From assembly GCF_000255115.2 (NCBI RefSeq), contig NC_018068.1:1583977-1647976 (forward strand): a DNA stretch of 64,000 nucleotides, given 5' to 3'. The translations under genes were made by a program, and so were the position numbers. Under the pieces are notes generated by a model that was not told where the DNA came from, made no database searches, and saw only the letters and a program-made list of their open reading frames with translations. Shown here piece by piece: positions 1-8,789 of this stretch; the stretch's first letter is position 1, and every line of letters begins with the position of its first letter. The stretch is from Desulfosporosinus acidiphilus SJ4. GTDB lineage: Bacteria; Bacillota; Desulfitobacteriia; Desulfitobacteriales; Desulfitobacteriaceae.

Positions 1-975
1 CTCATGGCAGGGATCGCAATTATTCTTGTTATTGCCGCGAATACACCGTTTGTAGGTTTACCGATTCTTTTAAGTCTGATGGCTCGTGATGGATATGCCC
101 CTCGCTATTTCAAAAATCTTGGTGACAGGCTGGTTTACAGTGCCGGAATTTGGACATTGAGCATTATAAGTCTCATCTTAATTATTGTGTTTCGCGGAGA
201 TACCCATAGCATGTTGCCCTTATATGCTATTGGAGTATTTATAAGTTTTTCTTTGACTGGTTTCGGCCTGGCCAAACATTGCCTTGAAACAAAACCTAAA
301 ACATTCTATTCGGATTTAATAATATTCTTGTTTGGCGGGATCGTATCGTTTTTAATGTTTATGATATTTTTAATTACAAAATTTACCGAAGGAGCCTGGC
401 TGGTAGCTATTATTATTCCTTTACTGATGCTATTCTTTAACATGGTGTCAAATGTTTATAAGAGAGAAATTAAGCTTATTAAGCCTACTATGGAAGATAT
501 CGAAACTTTTAATCAAGAAATCACTAGGGTTAGGAATCGACGTTCTAGCGTTGAGCTTTCCGAATATCGAAGTAAAATAGTAGTCCCCGTTTTTGACTTG
601 AATAGAATCGTCCTTAAGGCCCTGCAATATGGATATGAACTGAGTCCTCAAGTATCGGCCATTCACATTGCATCGGACAAAGAACGGGCGGAAAAACTGC
701 GAAGACATTGGGAGAAAAGCAATATTCAAATCGAGTTAGTTATTGTGGAATCACCCTATAGGGCTACAGTCCAGGATTTATTACACTATGTTGATGAGCT
801 TGAAAAAGATCCTCAATTTTCCACTGTTACCCTTGTGATTCCAGAATTTGTCCCGCCAAAAATATGGCAGAACTTCTTGCATAATCAAACCGGACAATTA
901 ATGAAACTACTGCTTCTCCTGCATAAAAATATTCTGGTTACAAGCGTACCATATCATCCGCCCCTCAATGAATAA
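1..975 (+). CDS. KimA/APC-family permease, C-terminal part (5' end outside window)
   Basis: The reading frame is open from the first base, so the gene starts before the window. About the first 150 visible residues hold four or five hydrophobic membrane segments of an APC-superfamily transporter. The last 170 residues are a soluble domain with alternating strands and helices resembling a universal-stress-like fold. This order (APC core plus cytosolic C-terminal domain) matches KimA/YdaO-type potassium importers and related large amino-acid permeases. The substrate is inferred only. A strong hairpin terminator follows 25 bases after the stop. Because the promoter is outside, any c-di-AMP riboswitch of the KimA type cannot be seen. 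Confidence 0.75.
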   Translation, partial: LMAGIAIILVIAANTPFVGLPILLSLMARDGYAPRYFKNLGDRLVYSAGIWTLSIISLILIIVFRGDTHSMLPLYAIGVFISFSLTGFGLAKHCLETKPKTFYSDLIIFLFGGIVSFLMFMIFLITKFTEGAWLVAIIIPLLMLFFNMVSNVYKREIKLIKPTMEDIETFNQEITRVRNRRSSVELSEYRSKIVVPVFDLNRIVLKALQYGYELSPQVSAIHIASDKERAEKLRRHWEKSNIQIELVIVESPYRATVQDLLHYVDELEKDPQFSTVTLVIPEFVPPKIWQNFLHNQTGQLMKLLLLLHKNILVTSVPYHPPLNE

Positions 976-999
976 TTGAATATAAGACAGTGGATTCAT

Positions 1000-1042
1000 A
1001 AATTAAAGTGGAGCCAGTTAATCATTGGCTCCACTTTAATTT
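1000..1042. terminator. Bidirectional terminator hairpin
   Basis: Two 17-base arms (1000-1016 and 1026-1042) are perfectly complementary around a 9-base loop; the arms begin and end with A/T runs. It sits between the permease and the convergent small zinc-ribbon gene, whose last codons lie inside the right arm, so it can stop transcription from both sides. Confidence 0.85.
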
Positions 1043-1257
1043 ATTGCCGTTATCTCAATTACATCTTGGTAGTTACAGATTTTTTTACACATCGGGCACA
1101 CAAGGTTCTTAGATTTCTTAGGCTTGTTCCTGAAATTGAACGATACCGTGATTGTTCTTTTTTTGCATGATATTGTTGCCCATTGATTCGATTTACTAAG
1201 CTGTCCACAATTTGGACATAAAAAATTCGGTATCTCTAGATTATCCCCCAAAACCAT
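1036..1257 (-). CDS. Small zinc-ribbon protein
   Basis: A 73-residue protein with a CPNCG knuckle near residue 14 and a second CPMCKKIC knuckle near residue 55, the spacing of a zinc ribbon; the middle is basic (KKRT, RNKPKKSK). AAGGAAGG lies directly before the ATG, so spacing is short. No wider family is recognised. It is transcribed towards the permease and ends in the shared terminator. The paired cysteines make a chance frame unlikely; function (nucleic-acid or protein binding) is unknown. Confidence 0.55.
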   Translation of the reverse strand: MVLGDNLEIPNFLCPNCGQLSKSNQWATISCKKRTITVSFNFRNKPKKSKNLVCPMCKKICNYQDVIEITAIN

Positions 1258-1427
1258 TACCTTCCTTCAAGCGCATTAACCCCCAGTATTCTACTTTTAG
1301 ACAGCCTACTATCTAGAGTATTCAGCTTGATTATTCCGTGTTACTTATGACATTAAAGTTAATTCATGAAGAAAAATGCCGTCGTTTAAAATTCTTAGAG
1401 GTCAACTAGGCAAAGGAATAGGTTTTA

Positions 1428-1436
1428 TGTTACAAT
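1428..1436 (+). promoter_or_regulatory. Extended -10 promoter of the cobalt transporter leader
   Basis: TGtTACAAT is an extended -10 box, about 20 bases before the cobalamin riboswitch begins. No good -35 is visible at 16-18 bases, which fits an extended -10 promoter. Confidence 0.45.
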
Positions 1437-1454
1437 ATAAAAAACTGAATAATA

Positions 1455-1640
1455 CGGAATAAGTGATGCTTTCTTGAGGGAAAGCATTGAAAAGGGAAGT
1501 CAGTTAAAAGCTGACGCGGTGCCCGCCACTGTAAAAGGGAGTTAACTCACATGTGTCACTGGATTTGCTGGGAAGACGTGAGTTAATGTGGATCTTGAGC
1601 CAGGAGACCTGCTTCTTCCGCATAAAGCTACCTACGGGAA
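1455..1640 (+). ncRNA. Cobalamin (AdoCbl) riboswitch
   Basis: The conserved blocks of the B12 riboswitch are present in order: AAAAGGGAA near 1490, the GCGGTGCCCGCCACTGTAA block at about 1515-1533, GGGAAGACG near 1570, and the B12-box GAGCCAGGAGACCTGC at about 1597-1612. It lies in the leader of a cobalt uptake operon and is followed by a rho-independent terminator, so it should switch the operon off when cobalamin is plentiful. Confidence 0.96.
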
Positions 1641-1693
1641 GTTAGGGAGGTGTATGACTGTGTTCTCGATTTTGCTGAATACTGGTTGAACAT

Positions 1694-1728
1694 AAATCCT
1701 TCGGTAGTTGAAGGATTTTTTTATTTTG
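1694..1728 (+). terminator. Attenuator terminator of the cobalamin riboswitch
   Basis: AAATCCTTC (1694-1702) pairs with GAAGGATTT (1710-1718) and is followed by a long T tract. It ends about 40 bases before cbiM and is the likely expression platform of the riboswitch. Confidence 0.8.
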
Positions 1729-1765
1729 TTAATAATTTTGAATTCTATACATTGGAGGTTTTGGG

Positions 1766-2464
1766 ATGCATATTGAAGATGGTATTCTCTCTCCCCTGGC
1801 CTGGGGTTCATGGTACGCCGTCACTACCGGATTTATTATCCCGGGAATAAAAGAAATTAATAAGAAGGCCAAAGAAAATTTAGCCTATAAGCCCTTTTTA
1901 GCTATGACTGGTGTGGCAGTCTTTGTGATTTCGGCAATGCACCTCCCAGTGCCGGTGACAGGTTCTTGTTCCCATCCATGCGGTACGCCTCTGGCGGCAA
2001 TTATTGTGGGTCCCCTGGCAACCGCAGTAATTTCCGCAATCGTTCTCTTTTTTCAGGCTATTTTTTTGGGTCATGGTGGTATCACGACCATTGGTGCTAA
2101 CACATTTTCAATGGGAATTGTCGGAGGTATTTCCGGCTACATAACTTGGAAACTTTTGCGTTCTTTACGAAGTCCTCTCTGGCTGGCTGCAGGGGCAGCA
2201 GGGTTTGTCGGTGACATATTGACTTACTTAACAAGTTCGTTTGAACTTGCCCTGAGTCTACATGGTAATGTACCGTTGCTTAAACAGTGGATGATCTTTT
2301 TTATGGGTTATGGTCCCACTCAATTGCCTTTGGCTATAGCTGAGGCTGTTTTTACAGCAGCAGTTCTTCAAGTGATGGTTAATCGCCGGCCTGATTTGCT
2401 GCCTGGGATTAAACTTCTTCCTAAAACAAGCCGGGAGGTGAAACCAAATGGCAGTTACCAGTAA
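1766..2464 (+). CDS. cbiM: Cobalt ECF transporter S component CbiM
   Basis: Substrate-binding membrane component of the cobalt energy-coupling-factor transporter. The 232-residue length is normal. The N-terminus MHIEDG supplies the Met amine and His2 that bind Co(II) in this family, and further conserved His residues lie in the stretch after residue 65 (SAMHLPVPVTG). Six to seven hydrophobic segments follow. GGAGG 8-10 bases before the ATG fixes the start. It is the first gene of cbiM-cbiN-cbiQ-cbiO under the cobalamin riboswitch and overlaps cbiN by 17 bases. The imported cobalt serves corrinoid synthesis. Confidence 0.96.
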   Translation: MHIEDGILSPLAWGSWYAVTTGFIIPGIKEINKKAKENLAYKPFLAMTGVAVFVISAMHLPVPVTGSCSHPCGTPLAAIIVGPLATAVISAIVLFFQAIFLGHGGITTIGANTFSMGIVGGISGYITWKLLRSLRSPLWLAAGAAGFVGDILTYLTSSFELALSLHGNVPLLKQWMIFFMGYGPTQLPLAIAEAVFTAAVLQVMVNRRPDLLPGIKLLPKTSREVKPNGSYQ

Positions 2465-2795
2465 GGGACAGACATCAAACCAAGAAATTAAATGGTTCGA
2501 TTCCTATACTAAAGTCATGTTGTCCATAATGTTTGTTCTCTTGCTTTTTATTTTTGGAGCCGGCAAATACATGGCAAGCCATAACATGGATGCGGCCGGA
2601 ACCGATGAGATAGAAAACAATCTTGCCACAAAGGTAACTCAAGGGGAACATCATCCTTTTGCAGAATTGCCTGGAGATGCTCAGATTGGAGCTTTCTCCG
2701 TTGCCAATTTTTTTGCGGGCTTAATTGTCGGTCACCATTGGGAAAAGCTATTTGGCAAACCAATTAATGACGAAGAAACCCAAGAGGTGGAATAA
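2448..2795 (+). CDS. cbiN: CbiN-like accessory membrane subunit of the cobalt transporter
   Basis: A 115-residue protein with a membrane segment at about residues 25-42, an exposed acidic loop, and a second hydrophobic segment at about 82-96. Size, two-segment topology and position between cbiM and cbiQ are those of CbiN, which assists cobalt loading of CbiM. The sequence between the segments (GTDEIENN... HHPFAELPGDAQIGAF) is closer to the PDGLE type than to classical CbiN, so the exact subfamily is uncertain. Its start lies within the end of cbiM and its stop is two bases before the cbiQ ATG, indicating translational coupling. Confidence 0.8.
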   Translation: MAVTSKGQTSNQEIKWFDSYTKVMLSIMFVLLLFIFGAGKYMASHNMDAAGTDEIENNLATKVTQGEHHPFAELPGDAQIGAFSVANFFAGLIVGHHWEKLFGKPINDEETQEVE

Positions 2796-2797
2796 CT

Positions 2798-3577
2798 ATG
2801 GAATTAGCAGTTATAGATAAAATCGCTGCTGCCGATAGCCCTATGCATCGTTGGGATGGCCGCGTCAAAACAATCTTATTCTTAAGTGCTGTCATTGTCT
2901 CGACGACTCTTAATCATTGGTATCTGTTGGCCGGTCTTTGGCTTATCGCTTTAGCATCGTTTAGAACTCTGAATCTGCCCTGGCGTCATTTGTTCATCCG
3001 TCTCTCTATTCCATTTGGAATCGCTTGGCTCGTGTTTCTCAGTCTGATGTTCACCAATGGCAGACATGATTTATTTGCTGTTACTTTAGGTCCCATCAGA
3101 CTGACTGCCTATCAGGAAGGGCTGGAACTAGGTTTTCTCGTTGTCTTGCGGATTATGGCCGCAGTGACAATTGGGAGTATTCTCTCCTTTAGTACTCCTA
3201 TGATTGAGATCTTAGAAACGCTGCGTCTTTGTAAAGTTCCCAATGTGATGATAGATCTCGCGGCAATGATGTATCGCTATGTCTTTATCTTGACAGAAAC
3301 CAGTCATAACATGAGAAGAGCACAACTAAGCAGGATGGGTGACAGTAGTTCATGGCTGCATCAGGCACGGGATATTGGTAAAGTGGCAGGGTATATTTTA
3401 ACAAATTCCTTAGATCGCAGTATTCGAATTTATAAAGCAATGCTTTCCAGAGGGTACAACGAAGACAGCACAAGTGCCTCCTTTTTTACTACCCCCATTT
3501 CTGCGGCAGATAGGCAGACTGGAGTGTTGGGGGGCTCCTTATTAGCAGCCTTAGTAGTTTTTAACATAATTATTTAG
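2798..3577 (+). CDS. cbiQ: Cobalt ECF transporter T component CbiQ
   Basis: Energy-coupling transmembrane subunit that links the S component to the ATPase. The 259 residues contain four to five membrane helices in the first half, and the second half carries the cytoplasmic coupling helices with the Ala-Arg-Gly type motifs (here KAMLSRGYNED near residue 215). An RBS AGAGGTGG precedes the ATG by a few bases, inside the end of cbiN. The gap to cbiO is 17 bases. Start begins MELAVIDKIAAADSPMHRWDGRVK, typical of CbiQ. Confidence 0.94.
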   Translation: MELAVIDKIAAADSPMHRWDGRVKTILFLSAVIVSTTLNHWYLLAGLWLIALASFRTLNLPWRHLFIRLSIPFGIAWLVFLSLMFTNGRHDLFAVTLGPIRLTAYQEGLELGFLVVLRIMAAVTIGSILSFSTPMIEILETLRLCKVPNVMIDLAAMMYRYVFILTETSHNMRRAQLSRMGDSSSWLHQARDIGKVAGYILTNSLDRSIRIYKAMLSRGYNEDSTSASFFTTPISAADRQTGVLGGSLLAALVVFNIII

Positions 3578-3594
3578 TTAAGAAAGGAAGACAC

Positions 3595-4425
3595 ATGGAA
3601 CTAATCAAGGCTTCGGGTGTGAGTTATACTTACAATGATGGAAACCAAGCACTTAATAACATTAATCTTAAAGTAATGAAGGGGGAAAGAATCGCCATCC
3701 TTGGACCGAATGGTGCCGGTAAGTCCACGCTTTTTCAACTTTTTAACGGACTCCTCTTATCCACTTCAGGCACTGTGACCATTAAAGATTTGCCGGTGCA
3801 AAAAGAGAATTTCCCGGAAATCCGGCGCACTATCGGTATGGTTTTCCAAGACCCTGATGATCAACTTTTTAATTCTTCGGTTCGTCAAGAAATAGCCTAC
3901 GGCCTTATGAATATGCACGTTTCCGGGCAAGCCTTGGAAAATGCTATTGCTTGGGCGTTGGAAGTTGTCGGCATGCAAGGGTATGAGAATAAAAGTCCGC
4001 ATAATTTAAGCGGCGGCGAGAAAAAGCGCATTGCCTTAGCAAGTGTATTAGCTATGAAACCGGAAGTTTTGGTATTGGATGAGCCGACCGCTGCCCTGGA
4101 TCCACGCGGTGTAAGCAAGCTCATAGGGTTACTTAATGCAATAAATAAAGATTTGGGGATAACACTAATTTTTGCGACTCATGACGTTGACATTGTCCCC
4201 TTGCTTGCTGATCGTGTCTATCTGTTAAGCAAAGGGGAGATTATCTTGGAAGGCACTACCGCAGAGGTTTTTAATCATAAGGAGATTATTCGGGGAATTG
4301 ACCTGAGATTGCCCAGGGTCGCCCATCTGGCAGAGCTTCTCGCCCGAGATGGAAAATTGAGTATTTCTGATCTTCCTTTAACTATTGGTCAGGCCAAGAG
4401 CCTTTTAGGTAATCTCTGCAGGTGA
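3595..4425 (+). CDS. cbiO: Cobalt ECF transporter ATPase CbiO
   Basis: ABC ATPase that powers cobalt uptake. Walker A GPNGAGKST is at residues 37-45, the Q-loop lies in VFQDPDDQ near residue 85, the signature LSGGEKKR is near 138-145, Walker B VLVLDEP near 157-163, and the switch His is in FATHDVD near residue 195. Length 276 is normal for EcfA/CbiO. AAGGAAG precedes the ATG. It is the last gene of the operon; a GC-rich hairpin follows 40 bases after the stop. Confidence 0.96.
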   Translation: MELIKASGVSYTYNDGNQALNNINLKVMKGERIAILGPNGAGKSTLFQLFNGLLLSTSGTVTIKDLPVQKENFPEIRRTIGMVFQDPDDQLFNSSVRQEIAYGLMNMHVSGQALENAIAWALEVVGMQGYENKSPHNLSGGEKKRIALASVLAMKPEVLVLDEPTAALDPRGVSKLIGLLNAINKDLGITLIFATHDVDIVPLLADRVYLLSKGEIILEGTTAEVFNHKEIIRGIDLRLPRVAHLAELLARDGKLSISDLPLTIGQAKSLLGNLCR

Positions 4426-4464
4426 GTTAAAGTTTGCTCAACCAGGAAGTAACTAGTTATTAAA

Positions 4465-4493
4465 AGCCGGGGCATTTAATATGCATCCCGGCT
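4465..4493. terminator. Terminator between cbiO and the truncated Nramp gene
   Basis: AGCCGGG pairs with CCCGGCT around an inner GCAT/ATGC palindrome. The T-rich flank is better on the minus strand, so it may serve both converging genes. Confidence 0.55.
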
Positions 4494-4543
4494 GTATTTA
4501 TACTATCTGAACCATATGCTGCTGAGACTCGCTAATGATCTTT

Positions 4544-5215
4544 CTAAAGGCTTCCGCTAAATGTCAGGTAAAGCAGAACTGCATTTAAACCAACGATTAA
4601 AGCCGTAATAAGCCAGCCTAATATCTTGGTCAGAGGTTTATTAACGAAAATGCCCATCAAGTCTTTACGATTAGTAATTAGCAGCATTGGGACAATTGCA
4701 AAAGGCAGAGCGAAGCTCAAAACAACCTGACTCATAACAAGAGCATACATGGGGTTAACCCCTAAGGCAATGATTAGCAGGGCCGGAGTCATGGTGATTA
4801 TTCTCCGGATGTTGACAGGAATACTCAGGCCGACAAAACCTTTCATTATGGTTTGACCGGCTAATGTGCCAACCGCAGAGGAGGATAGCCCTGATGCTAA
4901 CAAGGCGATCCCAAATGCCCCGCTGGAAAGAGAACCCAGAAGGGGGGCTAATGATTTATGGGCCTCTTCGATTGTATTTACCACCATGCCATTTCTGAAA
5001 AAAACCGAAGCCGCGACAATAACCATAGCGGCATTGACGAGAAAAGCAATATTCATGGCGATGGCAATGTCGATTCTCTCCATGCGTAAATGTTTCCGTT
5101 TCTGCTCATCTGTCTGGCCTTTGTTGTTTCTGGCTTGAACCAACTGTGAATGAAGATAGATTACATGAGGCATTACCGCAACACCTATAATATCCAATGT
5201 CTCATCGAGACACAC
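4544..5215 (-). pseudogene. 5'-truncated Nramp-type metal transporter
   Basis: The frame from about 5191 down encodes the second half of an Nramp (MntH-like) transporter: GVAVMPHVIYLHS is the TM6 metal-binding motif, followed by TM7-TM11. About 220 N-terminal residues, including the essential DPGN motif of TM1, are missing. The eight residues before the homology (MCLDETLD) are unrelated, and a wall-protein gene starts just beyond. There is a small TGTCTC/GAGACA hairpin at the break (5198-5212). Without TM1 the product cannot transport, so this is a remnant, paralogous to the intact gene at 17.3-18.6 kb. Confidence 0.85.
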
Positions 5216-5251
5216 GTAACCAATATTATTGTCTCATTTTAAAACTTAAAA

Positions 5252-7705
5252 TTAGCCCGGTAAAAAGCTGGCCACGTCATAATCCGGTGTGCCCTCGAAT
5301 TGCCAGATTTGAGCTTGTTCGCTCGTTTGAGGGAATTCTACCCAATACTGATTAGATGTAGTCAGAATGCTTTGATCGGGTGTGCCCCCCGGATAATCTG
5401 CCACCCAATAATTTCCGGGCGTGAGCGGTACAAAATTTGTTCCCATGGTTTGAGTATTCCATTCGTGGGGGCTGGAATAGGTGCCTGGTTTTACCGTACT
5501 GTTTTGCTTTAGCCAATTGACAAAGGCCGTATAGATTGCTTGATTATTGGTATAGTCTTGAGCATCCAAACCGCCGCCGATGGCTTCAACATCCGCAAAG
5601 AGAACAAGTTTCACTTTTGAGCCGTAATACTGACTCATATCATTAAATGCCTTGTCTGCCGCTTGTGCTTGTTGTTGTCCCCAGGCTGTTGCCGAAGCTC
5701 CCGCCGGGGCCATACTCATGCCCGATATTAACCAATAACCGTAGATTTGCGTGGCATTTGAAGCACCTGTACTGTTAAAATACTTCCCGCCTGCATCATC
5801 GCCGCCTGCTTCAAAATGCTGATGTGTTCCATAACCTAATTGTCCAATATAAAAGTCATTTCCATATTGGTTGGAACTCGCGCCGGAATCTTCGCCGTTG
5901 TAGACGACTGCGACGCCGGTATTGAGGCCGGTGATTGAAGACAATGATGGTACTGCAATGTTTGTGGGCGAATTATTGACCAATGTCTGTACAGTGATGC
6001 TTGTTTTGGAGTTGTTGGTCAAGGATTGTACCCTTGTATTACTGCCAAGTTGTATAGCGGACGGGCTGGTTACTGTTACATTGGTGAATGGACCTTGCAG
6101 CGTAACGGTTTGACTTGAATTTTCTGCAGCCACAACGACATTGGCAACGCTTGCATTAGGGGCCACTACAACGGAAGCTGAATCATTAACAGTGATGGGC
6201 GGCTGCGTAAACGTTCCTGTGAATTCTACAGAAGGAGTTGGGTCTAATTGCGAGGCATTGGAGATGGTTATTTGACCAAAGGATCCCCCGCCTGTAGTAT
6301 CAACATTGGCTGACGAGGTAAATATTGTCTGGGATATGTTTGTTGTCCCGCTTGATATCAGGTAGACACTGGCGCCGCTTGCATCAATCAGTGAATTAGA
6401 CGTCACATCCTGAAGATCAATGCTGTTGGAAGCTCCGGAGAGGATAACAATATTGGCCGCCGTTACATTTTCCAGATTGACCGTCCCTATTGAATCAACA
6501 TCGACAAATATTGTTCCTTTCGTCTCTACATTGTTTAACGTGTCATTATTACCTTGAATATAGATGCTATCGTTGGCAGCTGAGTTGTTTAAGATTACAC
6601 TATTACCTGTTATTTTGAGTGCTGAATTAATTTGACTTCGATTCGTCGAGTCTGTCGCCCCTTGGGTCGTGCCATCTTGACTAATAACCTGCTGAGATGA
6701 TAGCTGAGTGAGATCACTGGAAGGAACAACAACTTCCCCCCCCAAGGCGATCACATTAGGAGATAAATTGGCTTGGGCATAGGACACGCTTGCAGAGGGC
6801 AAGGTTTGTGATGTTAAGAGGATCGGTGATCCGCTTTTGGCTGCCAGTGGTGAAACAGCTAAAGCATCAACGAGTGTGTCTCCATTGGCCAAATAAGTAT
6901 TTTTGTATTTCAAAATACCGGCAAAGGCCTGCAAAACCTGTATATTGGTATCATATTTATCTTGACCAGCTACTCGTTCAACCGTGCCGGATAGTTGGGA
7001 TGCTGCTGTATTACTGATGACTCCGGTCCCGCCAATAATATAGGTTTTAGTGAGAACGGATTTTATACCATTTAAGTAGGCGCTCACATAGCCGGAGAGA
7101 GTCTTTCCGGGGGAGTATAGAATAGGAATATCTTGGGCTCCCGCAATTGATGATACCGATAGGGCATCTACGCCATTTCCGCCGACAACAATTGCCTTAC
7201 TGATAGGTACCCCCAGTTTGGCCAGTTCATTCGCTACATTTACCGAGGTTTGTGAGGCATCAATCCCGCCAAGTACTTCCACATCTGTTACCGTTGGAAT
7301 GGCCTTTACTTGGTCTATGACTTGTTGATGAATAACGCCGGCACCGCTTGTGATATAGACCTTTTTAACGCCGAGTCGAGTTAGTTCTTGCCGGGCAAAG
7401 TTATTTAAGGAGTCTCCTTCAGTTAGCAATATCGGTGCATTAAGCTTGGCCGCAAGCGGACTTACTGTCAAAGCGTCTATTAGATTTGCATCCATGCCGG
7501 CAGATAAGATTGCATAATTAGAAGTTCCTGCCCAGCCCACTTCGGCTACTTTGGCAGCTGTTTCATATCGATCATTGCCATAGATACGTGTCATACTCGG
7601 ATCTATCTGATTACTTGCCGCCACCGTTTTAGCCGGCAGCAAGACACAAACCAATGTTAAAATCGTCACAATCCCACCAAGTAATTTTTGTTTAATTGCT
7701 TTCAT
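5252..7705 (-). CDS. Secreted CWB2 wall-anchored protein with beta-repeat stalk and GH25/DUF1906-like C-terminal domain
   Basis: The start at 7705 gives a signal peptide (MKAIKQKLLGG then a hydrophobic core ending AKTVAA) with AAAGGAAAG upstream; a longer frame to 7756 lacks a signal. Residues about 35-330 contain three CWB2 (PF04122-type) cell-wall-binding repeats, each beginning with the RxxGxDRYxT pattern and containing VDALAVSPLAAK-type helices. Residues about 360-590 are Ser/Thr/Asn/Val-rich repeats typical of a beta-solenoid stalk. The last 200 residues (KLVLFADVEAIGGG, GTYSSPHEW, AQIWQFE) resemble the glycosidase-like GH25/DUF1906 TIM barrel, suggesting peptidoglycan-related activity; that catalytic assignment is inferred. 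About 817 residues. Confidence 0.85.
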   Translation of the reverse strand: MKAIKQKLLGGIVTILTLVCVLLPAKTVAASNQIDPSMTRIYGNDRYETAAKVAEVGWAGTSNYAILSAGMDANLIDALTVSPLAAKLNAPILLTEGDSLNNFARQELTRLGVKKVYITSGAGVIHQQVIDQVKAIPTVTDVEVLGGIDASQTSVNVANELAKLGVPISKAIVVGGNGVDALSVSSIAGAQDIPILYSPGKTLSGYVSAYLNGIKSVLTKTYIIGGTGVISNTAASQLSGTVERVAGQDKYDTNIQVLQAFAGILKYKNTYLANGDTLVDALAVSPLAAKSGSPILLTSQTLPSASVSYAQANLSPNVIALGGEVVVPSSDLTQLSSQQVISQDGTTQGATDSTNRSQINSALKITGNSVILNNSAANDSIYIQGNNDTLNNVETKGTIFVDVDSIGTVNLENVTAANIVILSGASNSIDLQDVTSNSLIDASGASVYLISSGTTNISQTIFTSSANVDTTGGGSFGQITISNASQLDPTPSVEFTGTFTQPPITVNDSASVVVAPNASVANVVVAAENSSQTVTLQGPFTNVTVTSPSAIQLGSNTRVQSLTNNSKTSITVQTLVNNSPTNIAVPSLSSITGLNTGVAVVYNGEDSGASSNQYGNDFYIGQLGYGTHQHFEAGGDDAGGKYFNSTGASNATQIYGYWLISGMSMAPAGASATAWGQQQAQAADKAFNDMSQYYGSKVKLVLFADVEAIGGGLDAQDYTNNQAIYTAFVNWLKQNSTVKPGTYSSPHEWNTQTMGTNFVPLTPGNYWVADYPGGTPDQSILTTSNQYWVEFPQTSEQAQIWQFEGTPDYDVASFLPG

Positions 7706-8031
7706 TTCAAGTATATCTTTCCTTTCTTTATTTCCCACGATTTTTCTTGAGAACATTACTTTTTAAATCATTCAAAATTTGCAATAGTATATTTGTCCAA
7801 TTATTCACTTGCATAAATCAAATTAATTGGGCAGAGTTATTAATTATTAAATATATGAATATGGCAAAAGCTAAGAGTATTATTTGTAGAGATTTTGGGA
7901 TATGATTGGTTTAGATATGTCGAATGTTTTACTTTATGAATTGGAGCATACGGGTTACTTTAAAGGTGATTACTAGGACTTAGTTGATGAACCCATGAAA
8001 AGGTATAGAATGATTAATGGAGTGAGAAGGC

Positions 8032-8304
8032 ATGAATGAACGGGTCGAGGAAATAAAACCAATTAGCCTTATTCGTCCGGTACGAAAGCTTAAACTTCGT
8101 AACCCAAAAAGGGGTAGACGTGAATTGACGTATCAGTCCAACCGATATCATCAAGCTAAAAAGAGGGGGAGTTTGTCAAGGCAAGTTATTAATAAAACGT
8201 TGAATCACAATCACCCAAAAATCAGCTCTAATGACTTTTTTGAAGAAATTACGGATATAAGGAAGCGGTTAGCCTTTGACAGAGCTATGATTATCGGTAA
8301 TTAA
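8032..8304 (+). CDS. Hypothetical basic protein
   Basis: A 90-residue Lys/Arg-rich protein (net strongly positive) with no membrane segment. GTGAGAAGG lies before the ATG at a usable spacing. No family is recognised. It stands alone between the divergent wall-protein gene and a convergent small membrane gene. Basic composition would fit nucleic-acid binding, but nothing else supports that. Confidence 0.45.
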   Translation: MNERVEEIKPISLIRPVRKLKLRNPKRGRRELTYQSNRYHQAKKRGSLSRQVINKTLNHNHPKISSNDFFEEITDIRKRLAFDRAMIIGN

Positions 8305-8317
8305 TGTAAACTTGGAC

Positions 8318-8506
8318 TTATCGGATAAGATGAAAAGCTAAATTTAAGATGGGCAAACCAATAAGAAGAAGTATCGCAACAATAGCAAGAACGGAAGCTA
8401 TTCTGAATAATTGTTTGAAGATAAAGATTACAACCATGCTCGTTAAAACCAGGACCAAAATTCCTCTAAACCCCTTAAGCCCCATGGACAAAGTTAGATG
8501 ATGCAT
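8318..8506 (-). CDS. Small two-helix membrane protein
   Basis: The start at 8506 is chosen because TAGGAGAG lies six bases before that ATG; a longer frame to 8587 has no ribosome binding site. The 62-residue product has two hydrophobic helices (about residues 13-30 and 36-58) joined by a short basic loop. No family is recognised. It converges with the basic protein gene, stops 13 bases apart. Confidence 0.5.
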   Translation of the reverse strand: MHHLTLSMGLKGFRGILVLVLTSMVVIFIFKQLFRIASVLAIVAILLLIGLPILNLAFHLIR

Positions 8507-8659
8507 AAGACTCTCTCCTAACGGGTTTCTTCCCAAGAATAAAACTATAAACAAGTATATTGAATAGCCTTCAGCAATGTAGGTCATAGTTATTACGGGG
8601 AACCGATTTTATCTCAAAAAACGAGATCTTGTTAGAAAAAATTAAAAACAAGATTTAAA

Positions 8660-8692
8660 CAGCCTTAGTTCATTGAACCAAGGCTGCTTTTT
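8660..8692. terminator. Bidirectional terminator
   Basis: CAGCCTTaGTTC pairs with GAACcAAGGCTG with a three-base loop, flanked by CTTTTTC on the + side and TTTAAATC on the minus side. It lies downstream of the minus-strand CWB2 gene ending at 8790. Confidence 0.7.
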
Positions 8693-8789
8693 CATTTAGT
8701 AGAAAAGACGAGGTTTACAATTTTTGATCGGAAGGCTCTGATTCTGACCAAAAGTATGAATATCTTATCAGATCATCCTTACGTAAGGT

